Shown: one piece after another, positions 55,330 through 64,000 of the stretch | Position numbering within the stretch: the stretch's first letter is position 1 | Layout: each line of letters begins with the position of its first letter | Source: Actinopolyspora lacussalsi subsp. righensis | GTDB taxonomy: Bacteria > Actinomycetota > Actinomycetes > Mycobacteriales > Pseudonocardiaceae | Length of the DNA: 64,000 nucleotides | Direction of reading: 5' to 3' | Assembly: GCF_900116555.1 (NCBI RefSeq) | Contig: NZ_FPAT01000001.1 | Location: 496,001-560,000, forward strand | The notes under the pieces: generated by a model | What the model saw: only the letters and a program-made list of their open reading frames with translations | Databases searched by the model: none | Told to the model about the DNA's origin: nothing | Program-made: the position numbers and the translations under genes

Positions 55330-56895
55330 TCAGTCGACCTGCACTCGCTCCTCTTTCTCGTTGTCCTCACCATCTGACTGGGTACCGGTCGGAGGAACGT
55401 CGCGCAGCAGACGGACGATCAGCACGGCAACGACAGCGAGGATCGCGGCACTGATCGCGGCGACCAGGTGCAGTCCGCTGACGAACGCCTCCCGCGCCGG
55501 CGCGAGCAGTGCCCGGGCCTGATCCGCGGGCAAGTCCTTGGCCGCGACCACGGCGTCGGCGAGGCTCTCCCGCGCGGCATCGGCGGCCTCGGCCGGAACA
55601 CCGTTCGGCGGGGTGAACAGGTTGTTGTACACAGCCGCACCGATGCTGCCCAGCGCGGCAAGCCCGAACGCGAAACCGAACTGGCCACTGGTCTCGTTCA
55701 GCGCCCCGGCGGAGCCGGCCTTCTCCGGCGGAGCGGAGGCCATGATCAGGTGGATGCTCAACGTCACGAGCGGCCCAGCCCCGAGGAAGATCAGCGCGAA
55801 TCCGGTCACGAGGGTGGTCGGACCGGACGTCGTGTCGGTCTGGGTAAGCACGATCAGACCGGAGACCGAGATTGCCAATCCGGCACCGATCACGTATGCG
55901 GGTCGGAACCGGCGGGCAAGGATCGGCGACACGATGAACGACACCGTGTTTGCCACGATGGCGGGCATCATCCACAGCCCTGCCGCGAACGGCGAGAGCC
56001 CCTCGACCAGCTGCAGGTCCCGGGTAATGAACAGCATGATGGCGCCCATCAGCAACGTACCGAACATCTGGCCCCCCAGGGCCGTACTGAACGGTCGGCT
56101 GGCGAACAGCCGCAGGTCGAGCAGCGGGTGTTCCAGCCGCTGTTGCCTACCGACGAAGAGGACGGCGAAGGCCAGCCCGATCACGATCCCCGCGACCGGC
56201 AGCACCTGCCAGCCGTTCTTGGCCAGCTCCTTGAGCCCGTAGATGACAGGCAGTATGGCGGCGAGCGACAGCGCCACGCTGGTCAGGTCCAGCTTCCCGG
56301 CGTCCGAAGCTCGGTACTCGGGCAGCAGGAACGGACCGGCCACGAGCAGCAGCACCATCGCGGGGACACCGAGCAGGAAGACCGATCCCCACCAGAACTG
56401 CGTCAGCATCGCGCCACCGATCACCGGGCCGATCACGGCGCCCGCCGAGAAACACGTTCCCCAGAGCCCGATCGCCAGCCCCATCTGCTTGGGATCCCGG
56501 AAGAGGGTGCGAATCAGCGAGATGGTGGAAGGCGTCAGGATCGCACCGGCCACACCGAGTACGGCGCGGGATGCGATCAGCATCGCCGGGCTGGTCGAGT
56601 ACGCGGCCACCACGGAAGCGGCGCCGAACGCCGCGGCGCCGATCAACAGCAGTTTCTTCCGACCGATCCGGTCGCCGAGCGTTCCCATGGTGATCAGGAA
56701 GCCGGCGAGCAGGAACCCGTAGATGTCGGTGATCCACAGCTGCTCGACGCTGCTCGCGCCCAGGTCAGCCGTCAGTTGGGGAAGCGCGAGGAGGAGAACG
56801 TACACGTCGATGGAGACCAGCAGTGTCGGCAGAGCGAGCACCGCGAGCGCGATCCATTCCCTCCACCCGGCTTTCACCGGGATCGTGTCGTTCAT
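55330..56895 (-). CDS. MFS exporter, EmrB/QacA type (14 TM)
   Basis: Drug:H+ antiporter of 521 aa with 14 TM helices. Antiporter motifs: the first TM region YVLLLALPQLTADLG, motif A MGTLGDRIGRKKLLLIGA, motif C GAVIGPVIGGAML. Similar exporters protect enediyne producers (SgcB in C-1027). ATG 56895 with GGAAGGAC before it; the frame to 57033 is longer but less plausible. Transcribed away from the HpaB/SDR genes with a divided spacer; the second exporter of the window. Confidence 0.92.
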   Translation of the reverse strand: MNDTIPVKAGWREWIALAVLALPTLLVSIDVYVLLLALPQLTADLGASSVEQLWITDIYGFLLAGFLITMGTLGDRIGRKKLLLIGAAAFGAASVVAAYSTSPAMLIASRAVLGVAGAILTPSTISLIRTLFRDPKQMGLAIGLWGTCFSAGAVIGPVIGGAMLTQFWWGSVFLLGVPAMVLLLVAGPFLLPEYRASDAGKLDLTSVALSLAAILPVIYGLKELAKNGWQVLPVAGIVIGLAFAVLFVGRQQRLEHPLLDLRLFASRPFSTALGGQMFGTLLMGAIMLFITRDLQLVEGLSPFAAGLWMMPAIVANTVSFIVSPILARRFRPAYVIGAGLAISVSGLIVLTQTDTTSGPTTLVTGFALIFLGAGPLVTLSIHLIMASAPPEKAGSAGALNETSGQFGFAFGLAALGSIGAAVYNNLFTPPNGVPAEAADAARESLADAVVAAKDLPADQARALLAPAREAFVSGLHLVAAISAAILAVVAVLIVRLLRDVPPTGTQSDGEDNEKEERVQVD

Positions 56896-57423
56896 GACAG
56901 GTCCTTCCAGTACTTCGCAGGGTGCCGGTTGGCCCGCCCGCACACGGGACGAGCCAGTTGTCATGGGGAGGTCGAAGCAGACGAGCGATTCTTGACATCC
57001 GGCGCGAAACGGAGCGAGAGGCGATCGCGCCACGTGGGCGCCCCCTCGACGAGTGCCGCACCGTTCCGCGTTCGATTCATCCCGGTTCTCCTCGGCTCAT
57101 GGTCTGTCGTTCCCGTATGCGGTCGGAGCGGACCGGCTGATCTTGCGCCCTTCCCGCGCCCGTGTTCGCGTTCTCCCGCGGGAAGCCCGCGGGAGGTGTG
57201 TCGTCTCCCCGCCCTCGGTGATCCCAGGTAGTGCTGTCACCTCGGGAGGTGACGAAGAACTGAACAGGGCTCCCCGTTCAGGGGATACTCGTGATGAGAT
57301 ACGCCGCCCGCGGACATCGGGATCGGCGACCAGGACGCGACAGGCCGAGGACCACGACCCGAGGACACTGCCAATTACCGGCGTTCGGTTCTACTTGTTC
57401 CGTCCGGCCTGCAGCTAGTGTGA
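56896..57423. other. Gap upstream of the MFS gene
   Basis: About 530 bp, with no recognisable gene, that presumably contains the exporter promoter. It leads into a transposase remnant at 57424. Confidence 0.4.
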
Positions 57424-57558
57424 TCCGCTGAAACCAAGCAGCCCCTGATCAAGGGAACCTTCACCTGTGATCAATGGGAGTACGTCGCGAGTCGCGATCT
57501 GAACACTGCTCGCGACTTTGAAGTGGCGGAAATCGACCCCACCGAAAACCTCGCATAA
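57424..57558 (+). pseudogene. C-terminal remnant of an IS200/IS605-family TnpB
   Basis: Translation from 57424 to the TAA at 57556-57558 reads SAETKQPLIKGTFTCDQWEY, then VASRDLNTARDFEVAE. This matches the tail of actinobacterial TnpB proteins (TFTCDxCG...DRDxNAAxN), where the second zinc knuckle and the conserved Asp lie. Here the second Cys of the knuckle is Trp (CDQW). Preceded by a stop; no more of TnpB is visible. A short element relic. Confidence 0.6.
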
Positions 57559-57583
57559 GACCAGTAATCTCTGCGGTGGGTGT

Positions 57584-57633
57584 CGTCACGGAATCGACCC
57601 CGACCTATCAAGGCCGGGGTCGATTCCGTGACG
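57584..57633. terminator. Perfect 19-bp inverted repeat next to the TnpB remnant
   Basis: CGTCACGGAATCGACCCCG (57584-57602) pairs perfectly with 57615-57633 around a 12-nt loop. It begins 26 bp after the TnpB stop and lies 96 bp downstream of the SDR gene end on the minus strand. Either the SDR/HpaB operon terminator or a palindromic right end of an IS200/IS605 element. Confidence 0.7.
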
Positions 57634-57728
57634 CCGAGAAATCCGAGGGGCCGCCCTGCCGATGCGAGGTCCGGCCATCGTTTCCTTCGGCCCACTGGCT
57701 CCTCCGGGCTTTCTTGGCTGAGCGGAGA

Positions 57729-58502
57729 TCAGCGGTGGAACTCGCCGCCGTTGACGTCGAGGCACTGCCCGGTGATCGCGCTCGCTAGGTCCGAGAGAAG
57801 GAAAAGCACCGCGTTGGCGACCTCATCGGGGGAGGGCAGCCGGAGCAGATCGAGGTTGGTCGCGGTTTCGTCATAGATGTGCTGTACGGTCGTGCCGCGC
57901 TGTTCTGCCATCGACGCGAACCCGGCCTTGAGCGCGTCACCCCAGATGTAACCAGGTGCCACCGTGTTCACCCGCACACCCTGCGGACCGAGCTCCGCCG
58001 AGAGAGTCCGGGCCAACGAAAGCAGACCCTCCTTGGTCATCTTGTAGACGCCGAACGGCGATCTCGAATGCCTGATCACCGCCGAATTGATCATCGTTAT
58101 AGCACCCGAGTGCTCGGCCAGCGTCGGGGCGAACAACCGACTCAGCCGTAGTGCGGCGAACACGTTGGTTTCGAATCCGGAGTGGATGTCCTCGATGTCC
58201 ACTTCGGTCAACGGCTGTAGCGGTGGGACGGCGAAGGCGTTGTTCACCAGCGCGTCCACGCGACCGAACTCTTCCAACGTGGTCCGTTTTAGCGTCTTCG
58301 CCGACACCTCGTCCGTGATGTCGGTCGGCACCACCAGCGCTCGACGACCGACCGCCTCGACTTCGCGCGCGACCTCGGCCAGACGGGTCTCGGTACGGGC
58401 CGCCAGCACTACGTCGGCCCCGGAAGCGGCGCTGCGCAGCGCCAGGGACCTCCCCAGACCGGGACCTACCCCGGAGACCACGACAACTTTGTTCTCCAGC
58501 AC
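57729..58502 (-). CDS. Short-chain dehydrogenase/reductase
   Basis: Classical SDR of 257 aa. The cofactor motif is VVVSGVGPGLGRSLA, the NAG-type motif VNNAFAV, the catalytic Ser in MINSAVIRH and Tyr/Lys in YKMTKEG. It would reduce or oxidise a ketone/alcohol of the peripheral unit or core. GTG 58502 has AGGAG 6 nt upstream. It follows the SgcC-type hydroxylase gene by 33 bp, so is cotranscribed. Confidence 0.9.
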   Translation of the reverse strand: MLENKVVVVSGVGPGLGRSLALRSAASGADVVLAARTETRLAEVAREVEAVGRRALVVPTDITDEVSAKTLKRTTLEEFGRVDALVNNAFAVPPLQPLTEVDIEDIHSGFETNVFAALRLSRLFAPTLAEHSGAITMINSAVIRHSRSPFGVYKMTKEGLLSLARTLSAELGPQGVRVNTVAPGYIWGDALKAGFASMAEQRGTTVQHIYDETATNLDLLRLPSPDEVANAVLFLLSDLASAITGQCLDVNGGEFHR

Positions 58503-58535
58503 AGTGCACTCCTTTACTTCTGGCGGCTCGGGCAC

Positions 58536-60113
58536 TCAATCCACGAACGGTTTGGTCCGACGCAACTCTTCGAACGACGAGAGATCCGGGACGGTCCAGC
58601 CGTTCAGGTCGTACTCGCCCATACATTCGTCCACAAATGCCTTGTAGTTTTCCGTTTCGCCGCTGGCCATCTGGTCAAACAACAGTTCCAAGCGAGTGTT
58701 CTCGTGGTTTCCCGCATAGTTGCGCTCATACAGCTCGTGCCGCCCCCCGAACTCGGTTCCAACCGCGTCCCACAACAGCTTCATCAACTTCGTCCGTTCC
58801 ACAGCTTCGACACCGTCCGAACCGCGCAGGTACTTGTCCAGGTACGGCCGAACATCGGAATTGGCGAAATCGTCCGTGCTGGAGTTGACGTAGATCAACC
58901 CGCTCGCCACGTCCTGCAGGATGATCTCGCGAATACGCGGATAACCCAGCTGCATGAACCACCGGTAGGCGAGCCCGTACTGGGAGTTCGGCAGCAGAGC
59001 ACCGTTCTTCCACTCCACCGGATTGCGCGCGGCGGCGTCGGACAGTGCCCAGAACAGGTTGCGCCAGGCCAAAACCTCGCCGACCCGGGACTGCACACCG
59101 CGGAAGTCCTTGGTACCGCCGGTCTCCAACGCCTTGAGTAGCAGACCGGCGAGGAACTCGAGCTTCACCGCGAGCCGAGTGCAACCGTGGAAGGTGAACC
59201 GTTCGATGAAACCGGACTGCCCTGCGAATAATCGAACCTTGCCGATGTCGCCGTAGACGAACACGTTCTCCCACGGGATGAGAACCTTGTCCAGCACGAG
59301 AATCGTGTCGTTCTCGTCCAACCGGGACGAGAGCGGGTAGTCGAACGGACTTCCCATAACGGCGGACATGGTCGTGTAGGACGGCCGACAGATCAGCTTC
59401 ATCCCAGGGGCGTCCATTGGCACCGCAGCTACCAGGGCGAACTCTTTCTTCTTGATTGGCAGTCCGTAATGGGCGATGAAGTTGTGATGAGTGAGCGCCG
59501 ACCCCGTAGCGACCATCTTGGCACCGCTGACGATCAGCCCGGCGTCGGTCTCCTTCTCCACATGTATGAATACGTCCTCCACCTCGTCCGGCGGACGGTT
59601 ACGATCGACCGGCGGATGCACGATGGCATGATTCCAGTACAGGACCTTCTCCTGAGCCTCGGCATACCAGCGTCGCGCGTTGTCCGAGAACGGCTCGTAG
59701 AAATCGGCGTTCGCGCCGAGTGTTCCCAGGAAAGACGCTTTGTAGTCCGGGCTTCGCCCCATCCAGCCGTAGCTCAGCCGGGACCACGCCGCGATCGCCT
59801 GCTGGTCACCGACCATGTCATCAACACTGTGCGGTGTAGTGAAGAACCGGTGCGTGTACCCACCGCTACCGGTGTCGGTCGTGGAGGTCAGCACGTCACG
59901 GGTCTCGGGGTCGTGCAGAGCATCGTAGAGCCGTGCGGTCATACGGACCGGGTTGGAGAACGCAGGGTGCGACGTGACGTCCTTGACCCGGTCACCGTAC
60001 AGGTACACCTCACGACCGTCGCGGAGACTTTCGATGTATTCCGCACCTGTGAACGGTCGCGTCCTCATCTCCTGGTGCCCTGTGCTCGTGCCGGGATACC
60101 GCTGATCGGCCAT
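58536..60113 (-). CDS. HpaB/SgcC-family FAD-dependent phenol hydroxylase
   Basis: Two-component flavin monooxygenase of 525 aa, close in size to SgcC (tyrosine-PCP hydroxylase) and HpaB (4-hydroxyphenylacetate 3-hydroxylase). Typical stretches: [59 protein letters not shown]. Acts with the flavin reductase at 12312-12890. It would ortho-hydroxylate the phenol of the hydroxymandelate-derived unit to a catechol, possibly while PCP-bound as in C-1027. ATG 60113 with AGGAG 9 nt upstream chosen. Confidence 0.92.
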   Translation of the reverse strand: MADQRYPGTSTGHQEMRTRPFTGAEYIESLRDGREVYLYGDRVKDVTSHPAFSNPVRMTARLYDALHDPETRDVLTSTTDTGSGGYTHRFFTTPHSVDDMVGDQQAIAAWSRLSYGWMGRSPDYKASFLGTLGANADFYEPFSDNARRWYAEAQEKVLYWNHAIVHPPVDRNRPPDEVEDVFIHVEKETDAGLIVSGAKMVATGSALTHHNFIAHYGLPIKKKEFALVAAVPMDAPGMKLICRPSYTTMSAVMGSPFDYPLSSRLDENDTILVLDKVLIPWENVFVYGDIGKVRLFAGQSGFIERFTFHGCTRLAVKLEFLAGLLLKALETGGTKDFRGVQSRVGEVLAWRNLFWALSDAAARNPVEWKNGALLPNSQYGLAYRWFMQLGYPRIREIILQDVASGLIYVNSSTDDFANSDVRPYLDKYLRGSDGVEAVERTKLMKLLWDAVGTEFGGRHELYERNYAGNHENTRLELLFDQMASGETENYKAFVDECMGEYDLNGWTVPDLSSFEELRRTKPFVD

Positions 60114-60587
60114 CAGGTCTTCTCCTACTTCCGTTGACTCAGACACTCAGGAGGAGCGTCGTCGGAGCCGACGACGTGGACGAGTACCTCACTACACGCT
60201 CCAATTCGATTCGCGGTGGTCGTGCATCATCACGAGAATCCTCGTCCGCTCGACCTCGATGCCGCATCTCTCGAATTGCGGAGTTGAGCCCCCGGGGAAG
60301 AAAGGCAGGAACCGGACACTCCAGGAACGTTCTACGGCGCCGGGAAACGGCGAACACTTTCTGAACCGCTACCGTGCTGACGAAGACCGTGAACGTGGAG
60401 CTTCAGGATATTCTGCATTCGTTCCCCCGTGGAAGTGAGCAAGATAGAGGACGAACGAGTTCGGACCACAGACCTAAATTCGGTTCCTCTGACACGAACA
60501 TCGTTCGTGGACGGGAGAGGGCCGAAGGAAGAGCTGCCCCACTGTCGCACGCTGAGGGCGTTCAATCGAAATGAAAGGTGCTGTAGC
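60114..60587. other. Divergent region between hydroxylase and LLM-type genes
   Basis: About 470 bp between the minus-strand hydroxylase/SDR operon and the plus-strand luciferase-like gene, presumably with both promoters. No recognisable coding sequence. Confidence 0.45.
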
Positions 60588-61751
60588 GTGAGTGCACTCG
60601 CCGACGATCCGAATAACGTTAAGTTCATTTACTGGGACAATATTACCTATTCACCACCGGGATCACGGGCTCCGGAGGAGTGGGAGGGCAAGCTCGGAGC
60701 CGAGCTCTACAAGAGCTACCTCGACCACTGCGTCGACGCAGAACGACTCGGTTACGCGGGCGTCAGCATGCCGGAGCACTTCGGCCCATCGTCACCGATC
60801 CCCCACCCGGTCATCATGATGGCCGCGCTCGCCGTAAAGACAAAATCGGCACGGATCATCTCCGGAGCGAACATTCCTCTCTGGCACGAGCCGATGGAAC
60901 TCGCCGAGCAGCTCGCCATGATCGACGTCCTCTCCGGCGGACGACTGGAAGTCGGTCTGGGCCGACATGGTGATCGCGTGACGCAGGACAACGCGGTCGA
61001 CCTCATCGACGGTGTTCTCCACAACGTGGACCATCCGGTAGCGAAAGCCGACCTGAGGCCGATGCAGGCTGCGTTCCTCCAGGACGCGGAGATCGCGAAC
61101 TTCAACGCGTGGCCTCGACCGGTGCAGAAGCGAGTGCCGCTGTGGGCCCCGGCGAGCACGGAGGGTTCCCTTGAGGCTGCGGCACGCCGTGGCATGTCCG
61201 TGTTCACCGGTCTGAACACCAATCCGACTGCGGATGGCGTACTCCCGATCACATTGGACGAGGTTGGTACGCGCCTGCAACGCTACATCGAGATCGGACA
61301 GGAGACGGGACACGATCTGTCGATGGCAAATGTCGCGGTGACCTGTTACACGGCTGTCGCCGACACCGACAAGGAAGCCGCCGACATCGTTCGCGACGGT
61401 TTCATCAACCACGTTCAAGCCGCTTCAGAACACACTGGGAGGCTGGCCGGGACCATCAAGCCCGGTCAGGACTCGTCTTCGCTGGCAGAGCTGGAGAACG
61501 AGGACATGAAGGCGATACTCGAGGCACCGGCCGAATCCTATCTCCGAAACCCGTTCGCACTGGTCGGATCAGTCGAGACGGTCAGGGAAAAGTTGGAGGC
61601 TCTGATGTCCGCCGGTATGCGACGGTTCGTCGTACTCTGCGGTGGGGTCGGCACGCAGCACGAAATCGGATGGCAAACGGCGAAGGCGTTGGCCGAAGAC
61701 GTAGCACCTGATCTGTTCGCGAGCGCGAGGGCTGAGATGTCGACGGACTAG
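60588..61751 (+). CDS. LLM-class (luciferase-like) flavin oxidoreductase
   Basis: Flavin-dependent monooxygenase of the bacterial luciferase-like family, 387 aa. Recognisable: YAGVSMPEHFGPSSPIPHPV, LAEQLAMIDVLSGGRLEVGLG, VPLWAPASTEGSLEAAARRG and the C-terminal ALVGSVETVREKL. Uses reduced flavin supplied by a reductase. GTG 60588 with AAGGTG upstream. A tailoring oxidation is likely; substrate unknown. Confidence 0.88.
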   Translation: MSALADDPNNVKFIYWDNITYSPPGSRAPEEWEGKLGAELYKSYLDHCVDAERLGYAGVSMPEHFGPSSPIPHPVIMMAALAVKTKSARIISGANIPLWHEPMELAEQLAMIDVLSGGRLEVGLGRHGDRVTQDNAVDLIDGVLHNVDHPVAKADLRPMQAAFLQDAEIANFNAWPRPVQKRVPLWAPASTEGSLEAAARRGMSVFTGLNTNPTADGVLPITLDEVGTRLQRYIEIGQETGHDLSMANVAVTCYTAVADTDKEAADIVRDGFINHVQAASEHTGRLAGTIKPGQDSSSLAELENEDMKAILEAPAESYLRNPFALVGSVETVREKLEALMSAGMRRFVVLCGGVGTQHEIGWQTAKALAEDVAPDLFASARAEMSTD

Positions 61752-61892
61752 TCCCCCATTACCTTTTGGGTGGCCCCGCAAGGGGACTCCCGGCCTTTGG
61801 GCCCGGCAGGACTGTTCCCCCTGTTGTTCATGATCCGGGGGTGGTGTCGCCGGGCTCGAAGGCATCGTAAGACCGCTGCTAGCGGCTGGAGC

Positions 61893-62160
61893 GTCACCCC
61901 GAACAGCAAGAAGGTGCTGGACAAACGGCTGCCCAACAACGAGGCGAAGCTACGGGCGATCGTCGACGAGCCGCAGGCCAAGCACGGCACTGTGCTGGTG
62001 GTGGTCGACCAGCCCGCCGCCGCCCGCACCATGCCCCATACCTTGCGAGATCTGGACCCCGACGATGACACCGTGGCCGCCCTGTCGATGCTGTGCGGCC
62101 ACGACGACCTGGCCGCCTACGCCGGACTCGCCCCCACCACCCACAACCCCTCGACCCAAC
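61893..62160 (+). pseudogene. Internally deleted IS110-family transposase remnant
   Basis: The frame reads KKVLDKRLPNNEAKLRAIVD, GTVLVVVDQPAAARTMPHTL, DDTVAALSMLCGHDD and then LAAYAGLAPTTHNP. Each block matches a different part of IS110 transposases (DEDD N-terminal region, middle, and C-terminal transposase_20 region) but the intervening sequences are missing. Two deletions kept the frame. Start and catalytic residues are gone, so inactive. Confidence 0.75.
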
Positions 62161-62189
62161 CCATAGAAACACCCCGGAAACCGTTAAGG

Positions 62190-62226
62190 TGCGGCGGGCG
62201 GCCGTTTGGTACGGTCGCCCGCCGCA
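62190..62226 (-). terminator. Hairpin terminator of the epoxide hydrolase operon
   Basis: GCGGCGGGCGGCCG (62191-62204) pairs with CGGTCGCCCGCCGC (62212-62225), with one G-U pair and a 7-nt loop. It lies 23 bp downstream of the epoxide hydrolase stop on the minus strand. Confidence 0.8.
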
Positions 62227-62248
62227 TCTTCAATCTTTTCCGGGGCTC

Positions 62249-63406
62249 TCAGCGCAGTGGCCGGACGAACGTACGAACGTCGTCGACCAGCGATTCGGGT
62301 TGCTCCATGGCGGCGAAGTGGCCGCCCCGGTCGAACTCGCTCCAGTGGGCGAGAGTGGGCAGTAGACGGCGGGCCCACGAACGGATGGGGCGCGCGGCGT
62401 CGGCAGGGAACACGGCAACCCCGACCGGTTGGTCCAGCGGCCACGGCCCGCCCCAAGTGTCGGCGAACGCCGCGTCGCCACGCGCCGATTCATAGTAGAG
62501 CTGCGCACTCGAACCCGCGGTCGCGGTGAACCAGTAGATCGACACGATAGTGAGCAGCTGGTCCCGGCCGACCGCCTCCTCCGGAGATTTCTCCGAATCA
62601 GTCCACTCCTTGAATTTCTCAGTGATCCAGGCGAGCTGTCCGGCCGGCGAGTCGGTCAGCGCGTAGGACAAAGTCTGGGGCCGGGTGGACTGGATCTTTT
62701 GCCATCCCATGCCGTCCTGCTGGAACCTGGCTCCGAACTCCAACCGAGCCTGTTCGGTCTCACTCAGTTCGGCGAACGCGGTCGGATCGTCGGGCGGAAA
62801 GGTCACGAAAAAGTTGACGTGGACCCCGGCCACGTGCTCGGGATCGGCGAGCCCCAACTCGAGCGAGATAGGTGTCCCCCAGTCACCGCCCTGAACGAAG
62901 TAGCGCTCGTAGCCGAGTCGGCTCATCAACTCCGCCCATGCGCGAGCGACCCGCTTGACATCCCAACCGGTCTCGTTGGTCGGCCCGGAAAACCCGTAAC
63001 CAGGGATGGACGGAATGACGACGTGGAAAGCGTCCGCCGCCTCCCCACCATATGCCTCGGGATCGGTCAACGGCCCGATCACGTCGAGGAACTCGGTGAC
63101 CGATCCGGGCCAACCGTGTGTGATGATCAGGGGAACAGCCGTGGAAACGGCCGAACGAATGTGCAGGAAGTGCACGTCCGTGCCATCGATCTCCGTGATG
63201 AACTGCGGGAACTCGTTCAGCCGACGTTCGGCGGCGCGCCAGTCGTAGCTCTCCCGCCAGTACTCGGCGAGCTCCTTGACGTAGTCCAGGGGGACGCCGC
63301 GGTCCCAGCCGATACCGGGAAGCTCCCCAGGCCAGCGGGTATCGGCGAGTCTGCGGTTCAGATCATCGAGGTCATCCTGCGGTATACGGACATGGAACGG
63401 GCGCAT
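62249..63406 (-). CDS. Epoxide hydrolase, SgcF/EphA type
   Basis: Alpha/beta-hydrolase-fold epoxide hydrolase, 385 aa, with the N-terminal EHN domain (MRPFHVRIPQDDLDDLNRRL) and size of SgcF-type enzymes. Oxyanion Trp in ITHGWPGSVTEFL, nucleophile Asp in QGGDWGTPISLEL, catalytic His in FDRGGHFAAMEQPE. SgcF-type hydrolases open an epoxide on the 9-membered enediyne core to a diol, so its presence supports a 9-membered core. ATG 63406 preceded by GGAAGGTGG; GTG at 63424 is an alternative that overlaps the neighbour's stop. Confidence 0.92.
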   Translation of the reverse strand: MRPFHVRIPQDDLDDLNRRLADTRWPGELPGIGWDRGVPLDYVKELAEYWRESYDWRAAERRLNEFPQFITEIDGTDVHFLHIRSAVSTAVPLIITHGWPGSVTEFLDVIGPLTDPEAYGGEAADAFHVVIPSIPGYGFSGPTNETGWDVKRVARAWAELMSRLGYERYFVQGGDWGTPISLELGLADPEHVAGVHVNFFVTFPPDDPTAFAELSETEQARLEFGARFQQDGMGWQKIQSTRPQTLSYALTDSPAGQLAWITEKFKEWTDSEKSPEEAVGRDQLLTIVSIYWFTATAGSSAQLYYESARGDAAFADTWGGPWPLDQPVGVAVFPADAARPIRSWARRLLPTLAHWSEFDRGGHFAAMEQPESLVDDVRTFVRPLR

Positions 63407-63423
63407 TACAGGTCCACCTTCCA

Positions 63424-64000
63424 CTATGCGGCTTTGTCGGACGCTTCGGGAGGCTCTGATGCTGGCAACGAGGCCGCGGGGGAGGCGGATCGGCGCCAGG
63501 AGTGCCGCAGCACGCGAATAACGTTTCCGGGGCGCAGTAGCGCTTGCGGCGAGTCAACCAGCCCCGCGACCCGGATGAACGCGTTGGTGAGCGTGGAGTC
63601 GTGCACGGCGGCGTCTTGTAGCTTGGCCACATAAGCGTTGACCATCCGCACCTTGGGCGAGCGCCTTCCCGCCACCTCGTCGTAGCCGAGATCGGCACCG
63701 GCCGAGACGTCCCATGCGGGCGCGATCAACTTGGCTATCGCCTTGAAGTACCCTCGGGCGGTGGGTAACGCCCCGGAACGCAATTGCTCCCGCAGTACCA
63801 GAGTCTCCAGCGCGGCCACGGTCATGCCCTGCGCATAAATCGGGTTGAAGCTGCACACAGCATCCCCGAGCACCAATAACCCCTCGGGAAACTCGCTCAG
63901 CCGCTCGTAGTGACGCCACACGCTGGCCGGGTACTTGAACGTCACAGGGCTGTCGAGCGGTTCGGCATCCTTGACAGCTTCGTAGATCTCCGGAACGGGC
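63424..64000 (-). CDS. FAD-dependent oxidoreductase, 5' part beyond the window
   Basis: C-terminal part (about 191 residues) of a group A flavoprotein monooxygenase/oxidoreductase. The frame continues open to the right edge (reads VPEIYEAVKDAEPLDSPVTF from the edge). The FAD-binding GD motif is LLVLGDAVCSFNPIYAQGM. It ends 18 bp upstream of the epoxide hydrolase ATG, so the pair is cotranscribed. This could be the enzyme that makes the epoxide or oxidises the core; only the C-terminus can be assessed. Confidence 0.82.
   Translation of the reverse strand, partial: PVPEIYEAVKDAEPLDSPVTFKYPASVWRHYERLSEFPEGLLVLGDAVCSFNPIYAQGMTVAALETLVLREQLRSGALPTARGYFKAIAKLIAPAWDVSAGADLGYDEVAGRRSPKVRMVNAYVAKLQDAAVHDSTLTNAFIRVAGLVDSPQALLRPGNVIRVLRHSWRRSASPAASLPASEPPEASDKAA

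Noticed and set aside
61770-62495. 241-codon plus-strand frame as an intact transposase
   Set aside because: Only three IS110 blocks are present with internal deletions, and the end is antisense to the epoxide hydrolase gene.
1-64000. tRNA or rRNA genes
   Set aside because: No cloverleaf or rRNA-like stretch was recognised by eye on either strand; a tRNAscan run would be decisive.

Overview
The window is high-GC actinobacterial DNA. Dense genes, GTG and TTG starts, ATGA-type stop/start overlaps, and the SARP, TIGR03084, MbtH and DUF5987-like families all fit an actinomycete. I cannot fix the genus. It has three parts: a carbohydrate-utilisation operon (1-9.1 kb), a scar of broken genes (9.1-9.8 kb), and a large enediyne-type biosynthetic gene cluster (10.3 kb to the right edge, where it is cut).

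Left part, minus strand: a Tat-lipoprotein solute-binding protein, two sugar permeases, a 2-hydroxyacid dehydrogenase, a DUF2264 protein and the start of a GH42 beta-galactosidase form one tightly coupled operon. A divergent regulator (7944-9077) has a DeoR-type DNA-binding end and a LacI-like sensor. Two pseudogene fragments follow, joined tail to tail: a LigD-type 3'-phosphoesterase and a dihydrofolate-reductase-family (RibD C-terminal) protein.

Enediyne core, minus strand 10350-30627: two tandem DUF1702 (UnbL/E3-type) proteins, UnbV/E5, UnbU/E4, a P450 (E7-type), a DUF5987-like protein, a GMC oxidoreductase (E9-type), an AhpD-fold protein, a TIGR03084 protein, the iterative enediyne PKS (KS-AT-ACP-KR-DH-PPTase), its hotdog thioesterase (E10), a flavin reductase (E6-type) and an MFS exporter. 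An AraC-type regulator heads this block. A convergent response regulator and histidine kinase follow, then a divergent pair: a SARP activator and a YcaO cyclodehydratase. The YcaO gene is translationally coupled to a previously unlisted 57-codon ORF, which is the most unusual feature of the window.

Peripheral-unit region, 39.8-64 kb: a hydroxymandelate synthase/HPPD, MbtH protein, A-PCP didomain, methyltransferase, P450, zinc alcohol dehydrogenase, stand-alone condensation protein, HpaB/SgcC-type hydroxylase and several flavin enzymes. The A domain has Asn where alpha-amino-acid-activating domains have Asp235. My model is tyrosine -> 4-hydroxyphenylpyruvate -> 4-hydroxymandelate -> PCP-bound aryl unit, which is hydroxylated, O-methylated, perhaps reduced, and joined to the core by the condensation protein. 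This recalls the tyrosine-derived building block of the sporolides (from memory, not checked). SgcF-like epoxide hydrolase and SgcJ-like proteins favour a 9-membered enediyne. No CagA-type apoprotein and no deoxysugar genes are visible. Remnants of IS200/IS605-type TnpB and IS110 transposases lie in the right part.
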